Shown in pieces: positions 12,453 to 23,159 of a stretch of 64,000 nucleotides of DNA. Source of the DNA: Spirometra erinaceieuropaei (taxonomy: Eukaryota > Platyhelminthes > Cestoda > Diphyllobothriidea > Diphyllobothriidae). The first letter of the stretch is position 1. Each line of letters begins with the position of its first letter. Made by a program: the position numbers and the translations under genes. The DNA lies in contig CACRXP010000707.1 of NCBI GenBank assembly GCA_902702965.1, forward strand, positions 160,861 to 224,860. The letters run 5' to 3'. The notes below the pieces were generated by a model that saw only the letters and a list, made by a program, of their open reading frames with translations, had not been told where the DNA came from and made no database searches.

Positions 12453-13613
12453 GGTGGGCTAACTCGTTAAATGTCAACCGAAATTCCGAAATCCGTTTTT
12501 GTTTTGAAAAAAGTAAGTAATTAGAGTTGTAAAACTACTCATCGCGCAGCATAATTTTAAAATAATCTAGTAAACTCAGGGTGCCTGTTTTCGAACGAAC
12601 CTCTTTCCGGCTGCATGCAAAAACTATACTCTGTAAAAAATGACTACTTAAGTGTCATGAATTCTTCTCATTAATCTTCTATGTCGTTAAAAGTTTAGTT
12701 ATATTATATAGAAAGCATGCACAAAAATATTCTTTCATTCGCTCATTCAACACAAAATGACGTATTTTTCCAATGTTATATTCAAAAGAAGAGTATAAGT
12801 CGGTTTCGAAAAAGTTCCTGATTTAGGCAGTATGTTATTAGCGACGACGACAAAGGAGACTGGAATGGCCATTCCTGGCTTATTAGCCGTCGTCAGCTAG
12901 TCATACCGAATCCCGAAGTGTGGAACACCCGAAGCTTGAACTCGCGACCTGTTAGTTGGAAGTCCACGCCTCTAACCACTGGGCCACGAGCCCGTTTCAG
13001 ATTGAGATTTTTTTAATAGCGTAAACTGGCCGTTCATAAACTGTCATTTCTTTGCATTTACTACTGTGGCTTGTAAAGTTAACAATATGGCTCAAATCTA
13101 CTGCAAAATCTTATGCAACCCGTATAGTCTTCTCTGAAGACCGTAGAGAAATGCATGGTTTTCTGTACGCTTAAAACATACGGCCTGTAGTTTGGTAACC
13201 CTGAATGCGAGTATGATGGGAGATCGGGGTCAAAATTATTCGCGAATTGGAAAAGGTTTTTAAAACCAAATCATACTCCTCCTGCGAGTAAAAAATTGAA
13301 AGAGGATGCCATTTCCTACCGACTGAGCAAGAGAGTGAATATTTTCATGCATGCTTTCCATGAGATATATTTCGATGTTAAAGGGCATCGAAAATCAATG
13401 AAAACAAGTGCATGGTACATAAGCAGTCATTTTTTAAACAGAATTTTCGCATGCAGCCGAAAAGGCATTCCTTCGAAAGCCGGCATCATCAGGTTGCTGG
13501 ATTATTATAGAACTATGTAACACGGTGATCAGTTTTGCAACCCCACTTTATTAACCTTTTCGAAACGAAAACGCATTTTGGAGTTGCGGTCGACATTTCA
13601 TGAGTTAGCCCAC
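12453..13613. mobile_element. Foldback MITE (mariner-like ends), copy b, with nested SINE
   Basis: Flanked by TA at 12451 and 13614. The left end GGTGGGCTAACTCGTTAAATGTC and the right end (reverse complement AGTGGGCTAACTCATGAAATG) are inverted repeats, and the pairing continues inward. Examples are CTTTCCGGCTGCATGC near 12603 against GCATGCAGCCGAAAAGG near 13450, and AAAAAATGACTACTTAAG near 12637 against AGTCATTTTTTAAACAG near 13424. It is longer than its relatives because a tRNA-derived SINE sits inside (12842-13003). There is no transposase. It abuts the 3' side of a minus-strand Penelope fragment. Confidence 0.8.
12842..13003 (-). repeat. tRNA-derived SINE nested in MITE b
   Basis: On the minus strand a pol III A box (TGGCCCAGTGGTTAGAGG, about 12969-12986) is followed at tRNA-like distance by a B box (GGTCGCGAGTTCAAGC, about 12934-12949), then a tRNA-unrelated body reaching CTAATAACATACT. 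The ends do not form an acceptor stem, so this is a SINE head rather than a tRNA gene. The MITE arms continue on both sides. Confidence 0.6.
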
Positions 13614-13639
13614 TACTGTACAGCCATTTTACGGTTCAC

Positions 13640-14175
13640 CGGCTTTATGTACCTTAACTAGCATTGTGTAAGTTTTCGTTTGGCGAATTCAGTACCAGTA
13701 AAATAACTTGAAACATTGGACTGACTTTATAAATATCTTGGCATGTCATATATCTCAGGAATATGTGCGCCTACTGACATGAGTCATAAGGCCGCTCCTT
13801 CGTTTACCAGTTTTTTTCTCGGGAAGATACTTCGCTCTATTTCAGAAGTGTGTTCCGTTCGTTTCTTCTCCATCTCGAGGATGACGTTATGAGGTATTTT
13901 GTTGGGGTAAGTTAGTATTGATAACACTTTTAATAATTTGTCTTTCAATGATTACAACAGCACCTTCTTTATCAGCTCTCAAGATGACAACTTTTGGGTT
14001 CTTCACTGGACACTTTGAAGCTGAGACGGGAATATTTGTCGCTGACATGCTATTCAAAACAACCGGACTCTCAATGGTCTTGCGGCAACATCTGACGTTG
14101 ATGTTAAATCTTATAGCCGGTGACTGGATTGTCAGTTTCAATCTTTCTTTTAAGTGACTTCTAAGTTTCATGCAG
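13640..14175 (-). pseudogene. Penelope-like element, N-terminal RT fragment
   Basis: The minus-strand frame 13887-14171 contains NPKVVILRADKEGAVVIIER, the conserved 'ADKG..VVV.' block at the start of Penelope-like RTs. Further downstream in another frame GAHIPEIYDMPRYL (about 13740) corresponds to the 'R.YGLPKIHK' block, with several key residues changed. The fragment ends close to MITE b (right end 13613). No later RT motifs or endonuclease follow on this strand, so the element is truncated. Confidence 0.6.
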
Positions 14176-15930
14176 AAAATTAGTCATTTAGCCATAACGC
14201 ATCAGATTTCGGATTTTTCTGTCTTTGGTTTTCTATGGTTGGACTCTACGCAAGGGGTTTCGTCAAGCGATGGCTTCCTTGGCGAATTAATTGCTTTGGC
14301 ATGAAATGAGACTTCCTTCACTGCACGCAATTGGAACATGCGTGCTAAGAAGACAGGCCCTGTTCTCGCATTCAACGCACGCTTTGACTAACCCAACTGG
14401 GACCTCAATTAGGAGATCGCATAATTAGATGCCTCTCCAAAATCTGCTACAAATGAGAAGGAAGATGGGAGAAAGACAGTCATAATGTGCCTTTAATAAT
14501 CACGTCAGTGAAATTTATTACGGCCGTCTGATGAAGAGCGAAATCAACCACTTTAGCGCCGCTCTGCAGAGTAACTTGCTGCCTGACGGAATTCACTCAA
14601 AATTACCACCAGCCCCGATAAACAAATAAGGGGACCTAGCAGCTCCGAGGTAAAACGGCAGACATTTGATTCCTATTCGGAGACGATAACGCCCCCAGTA
14701 CGAGCACGAAAAGGACGAACTGCAGCATCGAATGAACGAACCATTGCTAGCACTGTAGAATTTAGGCTTGAAATTACCCTGTAGGTGAGTCCAGATGCAA
14801 ATGCCTTACGTGTTCAATCCATCTAAAACTGTATGGATGTGCTTTCATTCGGTTGTTTGTGTAAAATTTTTAAGCATGAGGGGGGGGGGGTAAATTGACG
14901 ATTTTGTATGCTTATCCCTCAGAGCGGCTGATAAGACCTGGTAAATTTCAGAAATGAGGCACATGCCTGATATGGCTCACACTGTGGACAACTGCTGGAT
15001 GCTTTTTCCTGTAGAGTGCCCAGAAGCTATGGCTGAATCAACAGTCTTGGGTATATCAGGTGATCTTCGCGCTAAAAGGTTCCTTTCCCCCGGCGCCTCC
15101 GTCCCCAAATCTTGTCAGATCCCCTGAAATGGCCGAATAGTGTGTCAGACTGCTTATCACCCACAGCCTTTGGCATTTTAAATCGCACAAACAAACGCCT
15201 TCTGTCCCGCTCCAAGTCCACTCACATGTCATTCTGAAAGCCTGTGTTGTCAGTCGTTGTCCTTGACGTGTTACAGACTGTCTCCATATAGCAAGCCAGA
15301 CTTCATATAAATTTGCGCACACATGCGTGGTTGAGAAAGAGTTCGCGAAGTTTAAGATCGTTATCAAATTGCACCTCGTTCACAATGGCTTGTTACGCAG
15401 CTACGTAATTTCAACTTGTATTAAACCAGTTTCAGGTGAATTCTGTCAAAAGAAGTTATTTTCGTGCAAATTAGTCTTACCTTTTGTTGACTGTGAAATT
15501 CCTAGAGATGCATTAATAACACAGCAAATGGTTTGGAAACCCAGAAAGAGCACTAAGCTGAGATGTCTGAACGCGGAAATGCTCTTGGCTTCCGAAGACT
15601 GCCTCATTAACCTGAGAAGCAAAACTGTCCCCTAAGCGTGTAGTCTTTGCTCCCTCAACTTCTCAAAGTATTGCACTCAACATTCCACAGTTTAATGAGC
15701 AACAATTTCGCCATCTTTGTCAACAGAATTTGATGGTACGTTAATCAGGAAATGCATTGCTACTTGCAGAATATACAGAACACGAACCTCCAACTCTTAT
15801 ACAAAACAAGACATAGTCTGAAAACCGAGATGACATTTTACATCTCGACCACATCACAGGAAAGCGCACTCACCGTCAAAACAACCTGAAATTTAAAAGG
15901 TAGAGATCAAATGCCTGTTCAGTTGTTTTT
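14176..15930. other. Unassigned region with an 11-base poly-G run
   Basis: Holds an uninterrupted G run at 14880-14890 and no gene I can support. Two opposing frames (minus 15056-15367, 103 residues; plus 15327-15635, 102 residues) overlap at their 5' ends and have no recognised motifs. The CTGATGA...GAAA string near 14528 is discussed among the rejected items. Confidence 0.4.
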
Positions 15931-15934
15931 CTAA

Positions 15935-16965
15935 ATGTGGGTGAGAGGCAGAAAATATTCGACTCAGTTGGCTACAGTTGGAAAACTACACTTCGCCTGC
16001 ACTAAAAGCACTATAAAGTATAATCCAAAAGACTGTTGGAGAGTCCAGCTCGGTAACAACAAAACAAATTCTGTTGTTCGTTCTCTGAGTGTGGTGCGGC
16101 TTCAAATGCTGAGGTCTGTTTGATGTTACCAAGGAAGCGTCCGGAAAAGAGAATACGCGAACGCATTCCTGCCTGGCTATGTAGAGGTGAAAATCGATCG
16201 GCAACGGTATAGAGAAGGACCCCATCTAAATGTCAGTAGACTGTACATCGCGCCATACGTTATTTATGGTAAAGGGAGTTTTATAGGCGGGGCATCACGC
16301 TAGATAGTAAGCTGACAAGATAAAAGAAAGCACAGAAATTGCCTCGATTTATGCCAAAAGTCTTATCCTACGCAATTGTACCACGACGGAAGTGAGAGTA
16401 GTAATTAAACAATAAACAAAAAATAAACTTCACAAAATAACGGATTTTGAGTTAAGGTATGAAGTTTTGGGAAGTAAGCGGTGTTGCCAGTGTGATTTCT
16501 GCAACAGCCAGTAAATTTGTGGCAAAATAAAACCTCATATGACACGATCCACAGTCTGCTGACAGTTAATTGGGGTCCCTCTCTATACCGCTGCCAATCG
16601 ATCGATTTCGAGTTCAATTCTCGCACATCTAATCGGTACGAACCACCAAGCCGACGCTAAAGAAGCCTTTAAAGTTATCTACCGGGCAACGTCAAACTAG
16701 TCTAAAGGCCTGGGCAAACGGGTGCTAGCCACAGCCGAAGCAGTGGCCATTCGACTAGCGAACTCAGCGTTCTGTTGTCAGAAGACGCTGACACAAGCAG
16801 TCTGTCTGCCCCGGCCGACTCCCTGAGAGCAGTCACACGCACTTACAGCACTTACAATCTAACCGGAACCCCTCTCCTTCCCCCCTCCCACCCCAGCTCC
16901 ACCGTCCTGAACACGCTGACTCCGTCATGCCGGCGGCGTGGGAACATGGATTTTGATTAACCGCG
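15935..16965 (+). pseudogene. Penelope-like GIY-YIG endonuclease end, split by a MITE (copy 1)
   Basis: The frame from 15935 gives NNKTNSVV. A shifted frame then gives KRIRERIPAWL (about 16157), matching the helix after the GIY-YIG core of Penelope endonucleases. After a 398-bp insertion the frame resumes with NHQADAKEAFKVIYR (about 16635), ends in VLATAEAVAIRLANSAFCCQ and reaches CLPRPTP plus a stop. This C-terminal tail is typical of Penelope-like elements. A C-rich 3'UTR follows to about 16965. It shares the tail with copies at 22.8 kb (+) and 63.7 kb (-). A stop codon and frame changes make it non-functional. The RT part is missing. Confidence 0.7.
16199..16596. mobile_element. 398-bp MITE inserted in Penelope copy 1
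   Basis: Left end CGGCAACGGTATAGAG and right end (reverse complement TGGCAGCGGTATAGAG) are inverted repeats. Pairing extends about 75 bases (GACCCCA-type, TGTCAG[TC]AGACTGT and ATCG[CT]G[CT]CATA blocks). ATCGAT occurs directly on both sides (16193-16198 and 16597-16602), a 6-bp target duplication. The undisturbed Penelope copy at 22741-22760 shows the empty site with one ATCGAT. No coding capacity. A truncated relative lies at 25745. Confidence 0.85.
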
Positions 16966-16969
16966 CCCC

Positions 16970-18430
16970 TGAGAAGCATCTATATCCTGTCTACAATAAG
17001 AATGATCATTATCCATGTTATTGTATCGGCCTAGTGATGAGTTACCGAAAACATATGTTCGCCAACTGACTGTTACCAATATACTTTGTAGATTTGCTCT
17101 GTTTGGTGGTATATTTCTCATTATATCTAGTGATAAGCGGTTGGTTTTAAGAGGGCAACCGTGAGAATATTTCAAAGTGCTCAGCCAAAATGTGTTCTGT
17201 CGGCCTTTTTTCGTAAAAATATGACTCAGCTGATAGAGCTGCCAGTGATGACTAATCAGTACTTTCACTTTATCTGCCGTTGTGCTCTAAGTAAAGGGAA
17301 AAACATTCTTAAGAGCCTTTAATCTAACAAGTCTTTGGGATAGTCTGAAAAGCAGAACGCCGTGCATTGCTGCCAGAAATCTGGACAGTAGGTAGGTTGT
17401 TCGATTAAGAAAATTAAACTGGTACTCCAGAAAGATCCCTATGTTTGTGTCTAACATCAAACAAACACAAAAGGCACATATCAGCCTCCTACGTGGGAGA
17501 GCTTCATCGATTTCCAGGAACTTTTCAGCCCAACAAAAATACCAACAGTAAGCACAGTATAAATGTAACTCATAAAATGTCGCGGATGAAGTCTGAATAA
17601 GTAGACGAGCGTGCAGTGGGTATTGACATTTCTATTCATTAAACTTATCTGAGAGACAAAAAGCCTTCTTATGAAAAAGAGGGCGACAATGATGAGAGGA
17701 AACTGCACAATCATGCCTTATGAAGGGAAGATTGGCATGTTACGTAGTAACGGACGTTTCGTATAATTCACATAACTTCGTATGATGGTTCTTTACATAG
17801 GCCGTATGCAAATGTTTCCAGGCGTTTTACAGTAAAAGAGTACTAACACAAGTGCGGAAAGTTCACGCTAAGTCTCTTCTGAAACCAGCAACGTATATTT
17901 TATGTCCAAGTTAACTAAGCAGGGTAAGGTTTGAGATATTTTGCGCTGATCTCGGGAAATAGAACGCGGATTTGCCTTTAAAAATTTTGATTCTCGATCC
18001 ACCGATGTGACTGCCATATAACACGGTAATAAACGTGTTTGACAACTGTTACTTTTATCCCATAAAGTGTAAACAAATGCACATGTGACTGCACCATATG
18101 CTGCCTCATTTCTCCATTAGGCCATACAATACAAACGTCAAGGTAGTTTTGTCTGCCTTTCAATTTGGATGGACATTTTCATTAGCAGTCGTAAGGTTAC
18201 CGCTTGAGTGGTTGGTAGGTATATTCATTATTACAACGGTCGCATTATGGCAATTTTTTAATGGTGGAATAGTGCCAAAAACAAATTAGACGGATGAAAA
18301 CGGTAGATAAGCAAAGGACACGGAAATTTTAGTCCTTGGACACCAAATATATCACTATATGCCCGTTATGGTTATCTGCAAATACCATTTGTTAACGTTT
18401 CCTATAAAAACATTTAAAAACCGATAGAAA
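16970..18430. other. Unassigned sequence
   Basis: No repeat or gene recognised. Short frames on both strands have no motifs. Confidence 0.45.
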
Positions 18431-18431
18431 A

Positions 18432-18790
18432 ATTTGGCCCTAAGCTGTTAAAAGGAATAGCACCGACTTTATCTGCCAAGGCACATACTGATTAGAGATC
18501 TTTATAGTAAAGAATCCTCCACTTTTGTGATATGGTGCAATTTTTGACCGACCTGTGAAGTTAGTCCAGGTAACCATAGGTGGTATGAACTTCCCACTAC
18601 AATTCACTGTGAAAAATGTTACTTTCAGGGGCTGCCCACACTTGGTGGCTTGGATGTCCATAGAATTTACCTGGCTTCCAATCTGTCGATCAGCGACGGT
18701 CACAACAGCAGAGTGTTAATCGACACGTTAACTGTTCCCTCGGTTGCAACAACATCTATCGATGGGAAATGGGCACCGCTATGTTGCAAG
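18432..18790 (-). pseudogene. DDE_1-type (pogo/jerky-like) transposase fragment
   Basis: The minus-strand frame ending near 18440 contains VTFFTVNCSGKFIPPMVTW. It resembles the 'T[VL]..C[VM][NS]A.G...PPM.IF' block that follows the first catalytic aspartate in DDE_1 transposases of pogo, Tigger and jerky type. Upstream in another frame SIDVVATEGTVNVSINT (about 18725-18775) looks like the preceding 'V...G...V.V' block. No inverted repeats were found around it. The rest of the protein is missing or unrecognisable. Identification is by motif shape only. Confidence 0.4.
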
Positions 18791-18794
18791 ATAG

Positions 18795-20737
18795 TGTTCC
18801 AGTTTAACGCTCAAAAAGCCATGATTCTGATAGAGTCAATCAATTTCAATAACATTGTAAGCCTTTTCGCGACAGTCAAAATAAACCGACACAAATCGAG
18901 ATAGAATATTCCAATGCATCAAAAGTCCGGATACAAGCATATAATTGCATTGACGGATTCATCGTGGACAACATCGGGATTACTATTTCTGCCATACCTA
19001 CTAGGTGATCGATGACAAAAAAGGACAGTCGGCTCTGTGGCAAAGTCTGTAATTTTGATAACTTTTTATTATTTTTTGATTACTGGCACTTCCCTTCCTT
19101 ATCCTTTTTATATTCAACCAGAACCAACTAACCTGTAACGCACCCGTCTTTGATCGTCTATTTCCGTATAAATTGTTTGTCGGCTAGTAAATAATAAGTT
19201 AAAGGCTAACCTGGGCGTTCTATTGCAGCAAGGTCGTCTTTTTATCACAATAAACCTTTTCGGATGTGGTGTGCGCGACCTTTGTGTTACAGGGGCTTTT
19301 GTACGAGTTTAGTAACACTTCCTGAGGAAAGGCACCTGCAATATGTATCTCACTCGGGCGATAGACATTACTAACGACCACAGAAGACAGAATTTTTATC
19401 GCAAGTGCGTTTTAAAATTGCACTGGGTTGGTACAAATATACACAACGCTTCTGTAATATTCACTAAATGTTGATGTTTCAGTCGCATCTATTTCAAACC
19501 TCATTGATCCATATTCTTTTGTCATTTTGTATACACGATCAGTATTTTGACTAGGAAAACTTGGTCCGCCGGAAGAACATAAAAAATGGAGATATTCTTC
19601 ACGTCCCTTTGCCTGTACTCATATATTCTTAGCGCTTTTTGGACGAGAAGTTTGACTATAAAACCACTTTTGAAAGACTGCTTTCAAAGTCTTTCCGTGC
19701 AACTTTTGGGATGCAGACATACACCAGCGTTCTGGACTAAACAGTCAAGAAATTATTAGATAGATTTCGCGGTAGAATGTTGCCTCAAAGGCACCAAACA
19801 TTTACTGGTTATCCTCCTTAAGCATGTCAGTTGTCATCAACTGGGTTTGTTGTTTTCTTACTAAATGCCACTACTGTCCGGCTACATGTGACAGCGGAAA
19901 ATGTGCATAATGAGGGCTCGTAGGGCAGATGAAGTCTGCATTTGGTTCGGCGGTATTAGTAAACAAGTGGGCTAATTATCTTCAGAGTCCGGAGCGTCAT
20001 GCGCTGAGCTTGCATGGTGAGGTGTGCTGTTGAACGGGCAACCTACGTGTCGAACAGATCTTCACCACCGACTCGATGAGACAAATTGCCCTTTTATGGT
20101 CTTGCCCAGTGTTCAAAACACCTTTGACGAGGCTCACAGACTCAGCAATAGCTAAATTTTTGTGTCCTCTGACAGCATGTACTCCATGCCACTAACAAGC
20201 ACGGATTTGAACGTCGATTTTTCAAAAAGAAACTTTTCGTTGAGCACCGAAATAGGGATTCCTCGTATTAAAGGTGGACTTGAGCGAAATTCCAAAGTGG
20301 GTACATTCTCTCACTTTCTAATTTTAATCTAAACGGAAGTCCTACTAACTTTAACCGACCACACTAATCCCAGTCATTCTTAAATTTAATGCAGGGCCGC
20401 CTCTAATACGAGAGGCTAGCAGAAAAGCAGTTCATCCGGTCTAGCAGTCAAGCAAATGGCATTGAATTTGAATCGATTCGGAGGGTGGTGTCCTTCTACT
20501 TTCCTTTTCCTTACGTATCCATATCAAAACATCGAAGTCGATGTAGCAAATGGCCTGCTATTTGAGAGTTGAGGACAACGGCTTGCCAACAACCAAAGAT
20601 CTTGTCTAACTAATGATCTTTTGCAGGCTTACGAAAAGCATCTGCCAACAAGCCAGGACCACGCGGACGGACTAAGCTTTTAAACCATGGTCGAGCCTTA
20701 TCAGAGAACGCCAAATGATTGGTTTTGGGAACTTATA
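18795..20737. other. Unassigned sequence left of the mariner element
   Basis: No gene or repeat recognised. If the mariner element had jumped into the Penelope copy that continues at 21968, Penelope RT sequence would be expected here. I could not find it in the 150 bases left of the insertion. Confidence 0.45.
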
Positions 20738-20740
20738 GTA

Positions 20741-20763
20741 CCTGTGCTAACTCATGAAATGTC
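20741..20763 (+). repeat. Left terminal inverted repeat of the mariner element
   Basis: Starts immediately after TA with CCTGTGCTAACTCATGAAAT. It pairs with 21933-21955. The inner part CTAACTCATGAAATG is the segment shared with the MITE ends at 12.45/13.61 kb and, less closely, 48.7/49.7 kb. Confidence 0.9.
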
Positions 20764-21045
20764 ACGAATTAACACAGGTTAACGACTTTAACGAAGAATC
20801 GGTAAACACTACGGCTCCCAACGTCTGATAGCGGAAAATAAACGATGTGCTAAAGAAATAAAGCAAAGTTTGGTTAAGAAAATATTATTAACTGAGATAA
20901 AAATAAATAATTTTCGACAAAAGTCACATTTTCGAGAAACGCCTATATTACAACCAAGTTAATAAAGGCTACGTATGAGGGCGTATAAAGGAGGAGGGCG
21001 CATAAAAGGTCAAAAATAATTAAGGACAGAAACAGATACAAAAAA

Positions 21046-21673
21046 TTAGTACTTTGTAGATTGTCCATTCGAATTAATAACGGCAGAAAGTCTGTCAGAC
21101 ATAGACATGACGAGGTTATCTATGGTGGATTGTAAAATGTAATTATTGAGTATGAAATCCAATTTTTCCTGCATTAAAAGAGTTTTTAGCTCTGTGCCAA
21201 TTTCTTTTGACTATTCCAAAAAGATTTTCGATAGGATTCAAATCGGGACTGTTGGCCGGGATGAAAATGGATTGGAGGCCAATTGCGGAGAGCGTGGTTG
21301 TTGTCTAAAATGTTAGATTATATTTTCAAACGGCATCAAATTCGTACCTCTTTAGAGCGGTGGACAGGTGCATTGTCCTGCAAAATTACAGTATCCATTG
21401 GGCGCCGACTTATGCCGTTGTAGCCGAAAGCATCCTTGACAATTGCAATAAACACCTTGCTGTTGATGGTGTCGGATGTTGACCGCCAGACAGGCCGCTC
21501 ACCGAATTTAATCGCCATCCAAACCATCATCCGCCGACAGTTCTCGAATGTTGCCGTCGGTGTAGTGTGTTCTCTTGGGAAGTTCTTTCCACATATGACG
21601 GTTTGGAGCGATTTCGTAGGCTTGTCTAAAAACAGAACCTCATCGCAGAAGAAAATGCTCTTCCAAAATGAAG
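21046..21673 (-). pseudogene. Tc1/mariner D34E transposase with a 43-nt intron
   Basis: Reading leftward, FWKSIFFCDEVLF (from about 21667) carries the first catalytic Asp. RRMMVWMAIKFGE matches the 'SVMVWGAI' block. VILQDNAPVHRSKE carries the second Asp (codon 21375-21377). A stretch of 43 bases (21305-21347, GTACG...TTTTAG on the minus strand) interrupts the frame and has GT-AG ends. Removing it joins KE to TTTTLSAIG and leads to PANSPDLNPIENLFGIVKR with the catalytic Glu (codon 21227-21229). After that removal exactly 34 residues separate Asp and Glu, the D34E spacing of Tc1-type enzymes. A one-base shift near 21185 is needed to reach the C-terminus, which ends NGQSTKY and TAA at 21046-21048. 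The HTH domain is not visible. The enzyme would cut and paste DNA at TA sites in the nucleus. Confidence 0.8.
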
Positions 21674-21932
21674 ATCAGTAATCAATATAATTCAATAAAC
21701 AGATTAATAAGGTAACACAAAGAATTTCTATCCGAAATCTTTAATAGCGTAGGAAAGTGCTTGAATATCAGGAATCCTCCGATTTCGCCTAAATCTGACC
21801 CATTTTCTATTTAATATACAGATCCTATCAAACTTTCCTTCAGCAAACGGTCTTTTCGTCCTTATTTCATCTAAATAAACACAAATAATGACACCAAAAA
21901 TACGCTACATTTTCCACTATAATTTTGACCTC

Positions 21933-21955
21933 GGCATTTCATGAGTTAGCACAGG
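21933..21955 (-). repeat. Right terminal inverted repeat of the mariner element
   Basis: Reverse complement begins CCTGTGCTAACTCATGAAAT, identical to the left end over 21 bases. It differs first at position 22 (C versus T). The matching TA lies at 21956-21957. Confidence 0.9.
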
Positions 21956-21967
21956 TACTGTACACAT

Positions 21968-23150
21968 CAAAACTGTGTGCACTCTATGCCGAAGACATCT
22001 TTGTCATCACCGTTCAGGAGACAAGTGTAGGGCCTGTAAAGATAGAAGGAGCTCTCTTTTTGCGGCTTAAAAATGACGAACCGGTCTATATTTCTAGAAC
22101 CCATTGTCTGACGATATCTTTTATCTGTCTAGTCATACCACTGACATCTATGGCTTGGTGCTGAATTTCAGCAAGGCGTATCCCTCGCTGAAGTTTGGCG
22201 CAGAGACTGAGGCAAACAAAGATGTCACGTTCCTCGATGTCGTTCTACACAGAAAAAGGACGGGTCCATCCGGCGCAAAGTGTTCCGAAAGAAAACCTGG
22301 ACGGAGCATTACATTAGTTCTAACAGTTTTGTTTCCCTATATCCAAGGTGAAATTTAGTCCAGGGATTGGCAACTAAACTGCGACGCCGCTGCCCTCCTG
22401 AAACTGGTGGAGTAGAGCTGCAGCAGCTGCAGAACTCCCTCGGTAAAAATGGCTGTCCAGAGAGATTCATCCACAAAACCTATCGTTGCAAATGAAGAAA
22501 AGAAAGACTTATTTCTAAGACTGTCCTTTCTAGGAGACACAAGAAGCGAATAAATGAGACGACGTCTAGTGCCTTCCCCACGGCGAACTTGAACGTGTTC
22601 TCCTACGCTTTGGGGGTTAAGGCCATCTACCGATGCATGTAACATCCATGTGTATCTAAACATTTTCCTGCTCCTGTGGAGCAGGATGCATTGGCCATAC
22701 AACGATGCGTCTGGAAAGGAGAGGATGCGGCTACGTAAAGGGGAGAATCGATAGATTTCAAGTTCATTTGTCTCATATCGAATCGATACGAACCACCAAG
22801 TCCACGCCAAATGAACTTTTCAGGTTGCTTGTCGAGCACAAACACGCTTCTCTAAAGGCCTACGTTAACAGGCACTAACTACAGTCGAGGCAGTTGCTAG
22901 TCAGTTGGTGAATTCAACGCTTTATCGCCAGTAGGCGTTGATACAGGCAATCGGTCTTCCCTGGCCGACTCCGGGTGATCACACGCCGCCCCACCCCCCC
23001 CCCCTCCCTCCTGGGAACAGTCACACGCACTCCGCGTGTTTGACACCGCAGTTCTATCGTCGTTGTCGACGCTTTTCAGCATGTGCTTCACAGCGGGTCA
23101 AGAGCAGGGACGGTGACTTGTGCGTGGTTTCTTTTACAGTGATATACTAA
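21968..23150 (+). pseudogene. Penelope-like element, RT palm/thumb to GIY-YIG end (copy 2)
   Basis: Starts about ten bases right of the mariner element with LCALYAEDIFVIT, matching Penelope motif C (YVDDTFVI) with Asp changes. It continues with LNFSKAYPSLKFGAETE and FLDVVLHRKRTG (22160-22260, the 'HP.LKFT.E.E...FLDV' block) and SLGKNGCPERFI (about 22440). The GIY-YIG part follows: FSCSCGAGCIGHTTMRLERR (about 22660-22720). The shared tail (VASQLVNSTLYRQ, LPWPTPG) and a C-rich 3'UTR end it. Stops and frame changes show it is dead. The 5' RT motifs are absent. The minus-strand frame 22355-22810 (151 residues) is antisense shadow. No MITE interrupts this copy, so it provides the empty site for the insertion at 16.2 kb. 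Confidence 0.75.
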
Positions 23151-23159
23151 CCCCGTCAG

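Larger units (their letters stand above)
20741..21955 (-). mobile_element. Tc1/mariner transposon, 1215 bp, TA target duplication
   Basis: Both ends begin CCTGTGCTAACTCATGAAATG in inverted orientation, 21 of 21 bases identical. TA flanks both sides (20739-20740 and 21956-21957), the signature of Tc1/mariner insertion. The transposase gene lies on the minus strand between them, so the element points leftward. The length is close to a complete element. The region coding for the N-terminal DNA-binding domain (about 21675-21930) is not recognisable, so the copy is probably defective. The terminal bases recur in the foldback MITEs of this window. Confidence 0.9.

Noticed and set aside
12900..13003. 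A genuine tRNA gene
   Set aside because: The A and B boxes are present, but the 5' and 3' ends do not form an acceptor stem and a SINE body follows. The same objection applies at 59.07 and 59.80 kb.
14528..14543. CTGATGAAGAGCGAAA, hammerhead-like
   Set aside because: The core string is present, but stem II would be one pair at best and no flanking stems or cleavage triplet were found. The nearby Penelope fragment is on the other strand.
16775..16960. 61-residue plus-strand frame as a gene
   Set aside because: It lies in the out-of-frame tail and C-rich 3'UTR of Penelope copy 1. Equivalent out-of-frame peptides appear in copies 2 and 3.
22355..22810. 151-residue minus-strand frame
   Set aside because: It is antisense to the Penelope RT-to-endonuclease segment on the plus strand, which has recognisable motifs.
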